A stretch of DNA of 64,000 bases from Ectocarpus siliculosus (taxonomy: Eukaryota > Sar > Phaeophyceae > Ectocarpales > Ectocarpaceae): positions 1,249,924-1,313,923 of the forward strand of contig FN649746.1 of NCBI GenBank assembly GCA_000310025.1, written 5' to 3'. The notes under the pieces were generated by a model that was given only the letters and a program-made list of their open reading frames with translations, was not told where the DNA came from and made no database searches. Both the position numbers and the translations under genes were made by a program. Of the stretch, positions 57,681 through 64,000 are shown one piece after another (position 1 is the stretch's first letter; every line of letters begins with the position of its first letter).

Positions 57681-58716
57681 CGACTACAAGCTGGGCCAGC
57701 CAAGAAGCTCACTTTCGTTGTTTCGCGTCGCACGCTGCCAATTCCGCGAGTTTAGGCTTGAAATTTTGTGGCTACACTTGGAAGACCATCGAGGATGCGC
57801 CGGTGCCAGAATTTTTCGAATCTGAGTTGATTTGGGTATTGAATGCTCAATTGGCGGTGTAGTGGGAGATGGTTCCGGTACTGAAATCAGTATTAAAAAA
57901 GTTTTACAGATTAAGCCGAAAATTAGTTACCTGGGAGCATTGCCAGAACAATGATGGTAGTTACAAGGCTCAGGTCGTCTTCCATCAAAAGTTATGGCTT
58001 CGTAAAAGGTCCTATACAACACCCAAGTGCGAAGGTGTACCGATTCTGGTAAAAGTCAATCGACGGATACCCTGCGAATCGGGTCCTCCTTAACACTCTC
58101 CACCCACAGAATTTACCCTCAACTGGGAACCTCTTGTGGCCAGGACGGGTAATTCGATGGAAGTGTCACAAGGTTCTTTATAGGATCGATTCCAAGAGGT
58201 GTTCTCAGGACTGACACACAATGCGTCCATGGGAACTGTCCAAGTCAGGAGAAAAAAAACGTGCACCCAAGGAGATTCGAACCAGTATCCAGCTGACGCC
58301 ATAACGAAGGTGTACCGATTCTGGTAAAAGTCAATCGACGGATACCCTGCGAATCGGGTCGTCCTTAACACAAGATACTGAGCGAAAGTGAGGATATCGC
58401 GATTTCCGAGCCGGTTTTTACAAATTGGAACCTGAAATTTTGATATGTGATTGGGAGTGGTCTTACAAATGCCCCCGAGTCAGGTGCCGTTTTTTTTTTT
58501 TTTTTTAAGCCACAAAAACCCCGATGCTAGGATTCTCAGTTATTGAATATAGGGATACCTCGCCAAAAAAAAAAAAAAAACGGCACCTGACTCGGGGGCG
58601 TTTGTAAGACTGTTTCCAATCACATATCAAAATTTCAGGTTCCAATTCGTAAAAACCGGCTCGGAAATCCCTTCTAACCATTTTGTTGACTTCTTGGCTG
58701 GCCCAGCTTGTAGTCG
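57681..58716. mobile_element. 1.04-kb inverted-repeat element with a nested hairpin
   Basis: The two ends are a perfect 27-bp inverted repeat (57681-57707 and 58690-58716, core GCTGGGCCAGCCAAGAAG). Inside are a second, 105-bp inverted repeat (58401-58506 against 58566-58669), whose loop is bounded by T- and A-runs, and a 67-bp direct repeat with one mismatch (58030-58096 and 58305-58371). There is no long frame, no transposase motif and no clear target duplication. It resembles a composite MITE or foldback inserted between two convergent genes. The superfamily is unknown. Confidence 0.7.
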
Positions 58717-59515
58717 ATAGGTTTGTTCGTGATAAAGACTAACGCGGTGTACCTCGTCAATGATCTTGGAAGGTGAGTACCAACGGAGTAGCGTGTATCA
58801 TGCACTTGAAAAGCTGAAAAGTCTCTAGAAGACGTGTTGGAAATCTGTGTTATTGTGAAGACGGAAGAACAAGCGTACCAACCACAATCCGGCGGCACCT
58901 GTCGTTTGAAAATATAAAAAGGACAAAGCTTTGTTTGGAGTCAAGCCGCAATTCTGCCAGACGCGACAAAGTCGAGCGGCCACGTTGCAGACAATTTACC
59001 GGGTAGACCCATGCATATCCTTCATGTCTTTCTTTGGCGACTGGCTTAGGTCATTGTAGACAAGAAGCGAGAAGTCGGGGGTGGTCTCAAAAACGAAACA
59101 GTCGCGGGATGCACGAGCACGTGGCGCGAGTGGCGCTCCGACCCCGCCATTGCGAGGAACTCGTCCGTTTGACGGCGTTGACGTTTTATCTTGCGCATAT
59201 TCCGGACGAAAAAAGGGTGCCATTCAAGGCGGGGACTCAGAAGTTCCTGAAGTCTGTTTAGTGCGCGTTTCCCCGCCCGCCTGTACACAGCACGAGCGTT
59301 GGGCCAGCCATGGTCACGTAGCTCTATTCTGGGCGCCCGGTGGCGAATCTTCTCCGAACCCGTCGTCATCTTGTTGTTGACAACAGGGTAAACCGATCAC
59401 CCCACCGAGGTTATTCACAGCGCACACAGGACCGGTGACACTGCTCCTCGAAGCTTGCCCACTCTCGGTCCTTCTGTCCCTTAGCGCCCGGCGCCAGCTT
59501 TAGCCTCCGCGCAGT

Positions 59516-62500
59516 TTACAGCCGATATGTGCCGCTGTTGGCCTTCATCCACTGCTCAAAGTTTTCTTCTGAGGCCGTGGTCAACAGCCACCTGTGCTCG
59601 CCGAAGTCGGGAACGACGCCTCTCTCGACCATCAGCGTCGCCCTCGGGCAGATGCGATAGTCGAGGCTGTAGCCGAGGAGGCTCGGTGTGGCCACCACGG
59701 CGGCTCGAATGTCGGCAACCGATGCCTTCAGGGTCGTGCGGAAGAAGCAGAACTTCGGCGCCAGATTCTTCGTTTGGCTGCATCCCAAGAGGCTGGGATA
59801 TCTGGCGACCATTTGTATCACCTGCCGGGAGGAACCGCACAGTGTCATGTGATTGACGAGGATGAGAGCTCAAAGGGTTATTCGTTGAGGGGGGCGTGAG
59901 GTTTTTGTTTGAAACACCCTCGGAGAGTTTAGAACACCCCTGAGGGTACAAACCAAGAGTGAGATTTTACCAGATGACCCGTCCACCAGACACCCATGCT
60001 TCGGAGGCGAAACGTCGCCATATTCCCACCATGAAGTACGCACAAGGAGTCGGGAGGAGCAACGGCTGCAAACACACCACACCGCAGCAGGCGTGGGGTC
60101 ATGCAAGACACCACAGGATTTGCCATGCGCCACGCTTCCCAATCGTTTATTTGTTTATGTACCGTGGAGCATCACAATCTCGACCTGCGGTGCTCCCTGC
60201 AAAAACAGAAACGTCACGCGCGAGTGAAACACTAACACTTGCTCTCCGATTGCGTCGGACCCTCTTGCTTTAAAAGGCAAGCATCATCCCATTAAGAGGT
60301 TCAAAGCTTTCGCGCGACGCCAAGCGTTCACCAGGGAGTCACCTCGTCGGGTGAAGCTCTCAGCTCCTTCTGCAGCCACTCGAGCATTGGAATTACTTTC
60401 TCTTCGATACTGTCTGCGCGAAACCAAAGCAAGGTCGTACGGGCGAGGAAGGCAGCACGGCAGCTTTGGGTTGACGCTTGTAGCACACAAGTCGGCCAAA
60501 GAAGGTTGTGCGAAAGGGTAGGACGACAAAACGCGCTTGCGTTGGGGGGGGGGGGCGAGAACGTTCCAAGTTCATCGCCTAACGGTGTGCCCAGATCGCC
60601 TTTTCACACGGTTTTCGCAAGGTTGAGGCAACCGTATTTCCCGAACGCGGCCCACACCTCACTGCTGTTCAGGCCTGCCGAGAGGGCAAAAGGTCATGAA
60701 TTGGTTCAGACATGCTGCGAAATATTGAGCACAACGAACACCAACACAACCTTGCTCTGGTGCGTAGCACAAGCAGCAGCACGCAGTCCTTTGGCGGGAC
60801 AAGGATGCGCGGCCGAGCGGGAAGATAGCAAAGGCAGCCAACTATCCAGTGCCCCCAGTCGCGACAAAGCACTCACAGCTGAAAGTTTCGGGATGCAAAA
60901 GCACCATCTTGCAGACCTCTTTGCGGCTAAGCCCGAGCGACTCCAAAAACCTGCGACAGTAGGGTGGTTAGCACGACTAGAGAAATAAGCCTGCAGTTAT
61001 CCTGTTGGCGAATCAGGTTTCAGTGACCCTTTCTCTATTGCGCCTTGGCCTGCCCCAGAAGCATGCGTTCAATACCCAAGCTGACGCCCATGGGATATTG
61101 GTTGATTACTCCAAAGATGGAGGTGCTCAAATTTACGGCAGAGCATACCGATGAGTCTTGGGAGCTTTCCCTTGGCAACAGACATGACGCACAGAACGCA
61201 CCTAGCCGTGTCCTCAATGTTCTCATCGGGCTTGAAGCTGAAAAGCTGCGGTAGTCGGACCACCAATCGCGCCACCTGTATACAAAGTGCGAAACAACAC
61301 CGCGCAAAAGTTCCGGGCATGGGATCGTGATTGCTGCAGAACCTCAGGTCATTCGTGCGAGACGGCAGTCGACGTGGGTGCTGAATTGCAGCAAACCACC
61401 GCTTTTGTGGGCAAAATCTGAAACAACATTTTAAGTGAAGACATGCAGCGACAGCATCTGTGTCGCGCCTTACGGGCGCAAGACGGGCGCGAGATTCACT
61501 AGCTCGGTGACGATATTGCTATCAACAGATTCCAACCGAACGACCCCGGGCGTACACATTGGTAATCTGTTGCCGCTGGTACCATCATCGGGCAACATCC
61601 CCAAATGGGCGAGACAGGGTACACTCGAGGTGCACACACTACAACTGCTGTTGCTCCGCAGTACTCGGTGCCCGGCAACCATTGGTGCTCTCGATGTCAA
61701 CAAGAAACGGCGGGTGACTGTTCGTTTCTGGTTCGGGGCTAGCCTCCCAAAAGAGACCAAACGATACTGCCTAATCAGTGTCAGGGCAACCGCTCGATGA
61801 ACGTTGTGCACCACTCTACCGCAACCCCTAGCTCCTTGCCTTATCGCAACTCTCATTTTCTCATGGGAAAAAAGAGGCAGCAATGGCGCTTACCTCCCGA
61901 GTGTCCATCCCCAGGTATGATCTGAACCACTCTACCAGGGGAGCGTAGCTCCCCTTCTCGCTATACCCGAACAACCTGGGGAACTTTAGCAGCATCTTCA
62001 CGAGTTTCTTCTTGCTGAGGCTGAGAGTCTCCGACTTGCGCGCGAAACGATTCCAAACATGCGGACACCGTGCGGGTTGATAGCGGCAGCTGGCAGAAAT
62101 CCGTTGGTCGGGATGTAGCGATGACGTTTGAAAAAGCGCAGCGAGAGGTTTCAAAGAGCATGTCGGTAGCCTTAGCGTACGCTCGAATCGTACGCGCATA
62201 TCTTTTGAGAAGCTGCATGGAGAGGGGGAGTCCTGACATAGGGTTTAAGCCAGATCTCTAACTTGCGTTGTCTTCCTGCGACGACTCGGGTGTGGCATTG
62301 TACAAGCAGCACGCACGTTATAGTTGGCATCATCTTGAATGTCGTAAATAGTTGGACAACCAAACTCACCAGCCAGGAACATCGATCCACCGCTTGCTGT
62401 CGAGGCATGAACAGGAGTTGCGGGTGCCTCGATATCAAAGAGCGAATGTTTGCCTTAGACATGCGAAACTCCACTCTGAGAAAACCCTGTTTCATGCGGT

Positions 62501-63549
62501 AGGGCACAAGGTCAAGATGGTAAACATGCGGGGTGGTTCGCGATGTTGCGGCTACTACAGCACTGCTGCGCGTCAAATGCTGCTGATGATGTACACATGA
62601 CCCGCACGCAAACGCAACAAGCTTAGGAGCAGTGGCAGCGATTGCTAAGGACTGTTTTGCTTTGAATTGGAAGTGTCAGGGTTTTACTCATCTCATCGAC
62701 GTCACCTCCTCGTTTACGCCAGTCTACTCTTCTCCATCAACCATCTGTGCTTTAAGAGCCGAGGTCACCCCTTCATTCAACAGACCGGGGCCGCTCCGTC
62801 GAAATCCAACCTTGGTCCATGCCTTCATCTTCATTGCAACAAGGATTTCGCAGATTCCTTTTCGGAACACTTTCTAGAACGCTATTGCAGGAGGACTACG
62901 TTGTTTCCCACCCGAGACAATCCTCAAAGGGGAGAGGTCGGGTAGGTGTACCAACGGGGTCGAGGCCAAGGTATGTAGACTTGAGTGCTACCTATGACAG
63001 TGTTGCAGCTCTTCGAGCCAAATGGCTTAGTTTTGGAGCTCCCTTTCCCCTATTTTTGGCACACGACCTCCCGTTGCCTGCCTCTCTCCTTTCCCTCACC
63101 AACACAGAGTCGGTTTGCCCATTGGCCAGCAGGTCGAGCCTTTGGTCGAGGAGGTTGCGGCGTGACGCGGATGTGAGCGCCCCTCGCAGCTTGTCTATCT
63201 CCCGTTCGGAGAGGCCCAGCCATTCCCTGACGCTCCGCGAGTCGGTCTTCCAAGGCGAGGCGCCGAGATCCGTTGCTTTACCCCCCATGGACAAGCTGCT
63301 CTTCTTGCCTGGGCTAGAACTTGACAACAGGAGTTCATCCTGTAACAGCAGCATTGGCAGGTTCAACTGCTGCAGCCACCGAGGTCGATTCCTGCAGTCA
63401 CTATTCAAAATCCCTAGACTTGCTGTATACGATGGTGGCCTTGGTGGGACAAATGCATCCACGGCGTATATCTTCGATGGCCCGCCACCGTCGATGCTGA
63501 CGAACAACAGTAATAGCATGGTCTTCGAAACGCATATTTTGCCATTCAT
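59516..63549 (-). CDS. mTERF-family protein, predicted plastid-targeted
   Basis: Exons, high to low: 63549-63100, 62475-62370, 62034-61894, 61276-61203, 60950-60877, 60413-60343 and 59821-59516 (stop). Phases agree from the second exon on. The protein is a chain of helical mTERF repeats with the usual Leu-rich, Pro-containing pattern: IRSLISRHPQLLFM, LVKMLLKFPRLFGYSEKG, VARLVVRLPQLFSFKPDENI, EVCKMVLLHPETFSYSIEEK, VIQMVARYPSLLGCS and AAVVATPSLLGYSLDYRI. mTERF proteins bind organelle DNA or RNA and control transcription or intron splicing. The N-terminus MNGKICVSKTMLLLLFVS, then YAVDAFVPPRP, looks like a signal peptide with a Phe cleavage site typical of heterokont plastid import. The donor at 63099 is phase 0 while the acceptor at 62476 needs phase 2, so an exon is probably missing between them. 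Alternative starts are 63579 and 63519. Confidence 0.83.
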
Positions 63550-64000
63550 GGCTATGCTGCTGTGCTGTGGCGCTGGCATTTGCTGCTGGCACGGGGTTGG
63601 GCGGGCCAGCGAGGCGAGAGGTTGGAGAGAGGTGCAGTGGGGGGCTCACAGAGGAAAACGTATTCCCGGGCGGTGGGTATACCCATACACCCCCCCCGTG
63701 ATGTCAAACCACGCACAGGTCAGTGAGGTAGGTCCTGCCTTGGATTAGCTTTCGTTTCCCCAAGCACAGCGGACAGCAGGAGTGAAGGAACAACACCGAC
63801 AAGGGAACCAAGCGCAAGGTCAGTCAATCGTCGATGAATGTGTACCTGGTGTTTTACGCTCCTGGAAACAAGTTTATGATTTTTGGCCGGGACGGATGAC
63901 CCTTCTTTTTTTTTTTTCCGACCGAAAGGTCGGAGCAGCGAAAAACACTTGCTTGCTTGTGGACAAAGGGGTGAAGCGATCACACTTACGTGATGTGAGG
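63550..64000. other. Upstream region of the mTERF gene, no supported gene
   Basis: This should contain the promoter of the mTERF gene. An 87-codon minus-strand frame (63720-63983) has no family motif and spans an A/T homopolymer. I see no repeat or regulatory element that I can name. Confidence 0.4.

Noticed and set aside
58240-58330. Possible tRNA or Pol III gene on the minus strand (GGTTCGAATCTCC box followed by a T-run)
   Set aside because: The T-arm does not pair, and the A-box-like sequence is directly adjacent with no room for the D-arm to T-arm spacing; it lies inside the inverted-repeat element.
62819-63748. 309-codon plus-strand frame
   Set aside because: It is antisense to the first mTERF exon and has no motif of its own.
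1-64000. CRISPR array, prokaryotic operon or prophage
   Set aside because: No regularly spaced repeats of CRISPR type; the genes have spliceosomal introns and eukaryotic domain content.

Overview
The window looks like nuclear DNA of a heterokont (stramenopile) alga, most likely a brown alga of the Ectocarpus type. The reasons are intron-rich genes with short exons and long introns, a fairly high-GC coding style, many decayed retroelement tails, and two predicted plastid proteins whose N-termini read as a signal peptide followed by a phenylalanine at the expected cleavage site (VIG/FSTP and VDA/FVPP), as in heterokont plastid preproteins. None of the long open frames is a whole gene. The genes were rebuilt by joining exons with GT/AG borders and matching phase.

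Layout. (1) 1456-4608, plus strand: a PsbP-domain protein, five exons recovered, with the 5' end including the targeting peptide not found. (2) 11734-25175, plus strand: a long protein with four diverged EF-hand modules, eleven exons, with a possible earlier exon at 8540-8681. Its introns hold a non-autonomous hAT-like transposon (10249-11189) and a 2.5-kb foldback with tandem repeats in its arms (14007-16484). (3) 27034-54634, minus strand: a Sen1/senataxin-type superfamily 1 helicase of about 2,900 residues in about 27 exons, with all helicase motifs present. A TFIIS N-terminal (TND/LW) domain is inserted just before the helicase core. (4) 55050-57461, plus strand: a 312-residue helical protein with a bipartite plastid/thylakoid targeting region, divergent from the helicase across a gap of about 415 bases. 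(5) 59516-63549, minus strand: a plastid-type mTERF protein.

Three of the five genes (PsbP-like, lumen-type protein, mTERF) probably act in the plastid. The helicase should act in the nucleus in transcription termination and R-loop removal. The EF-hand protein should be a calcium-responsive or structural cytosolic/cytoskeletal protein. I see no operon logic, only one divergent and two convergent gene pairs.

The rest is repeat-rich. It includes several 3'-truncated non-LTR retrotransposons that end in poly(C) rather than poly(A), short SINE-like copies sharing the same 3' end, a dispersed CCAAT-containing repeat ending in (CA)n, a nested inverted-repeat element at 57681-58716, minisatellites and microsatellites. 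I found no rRNA, convincing tRNA or CRISPR array.
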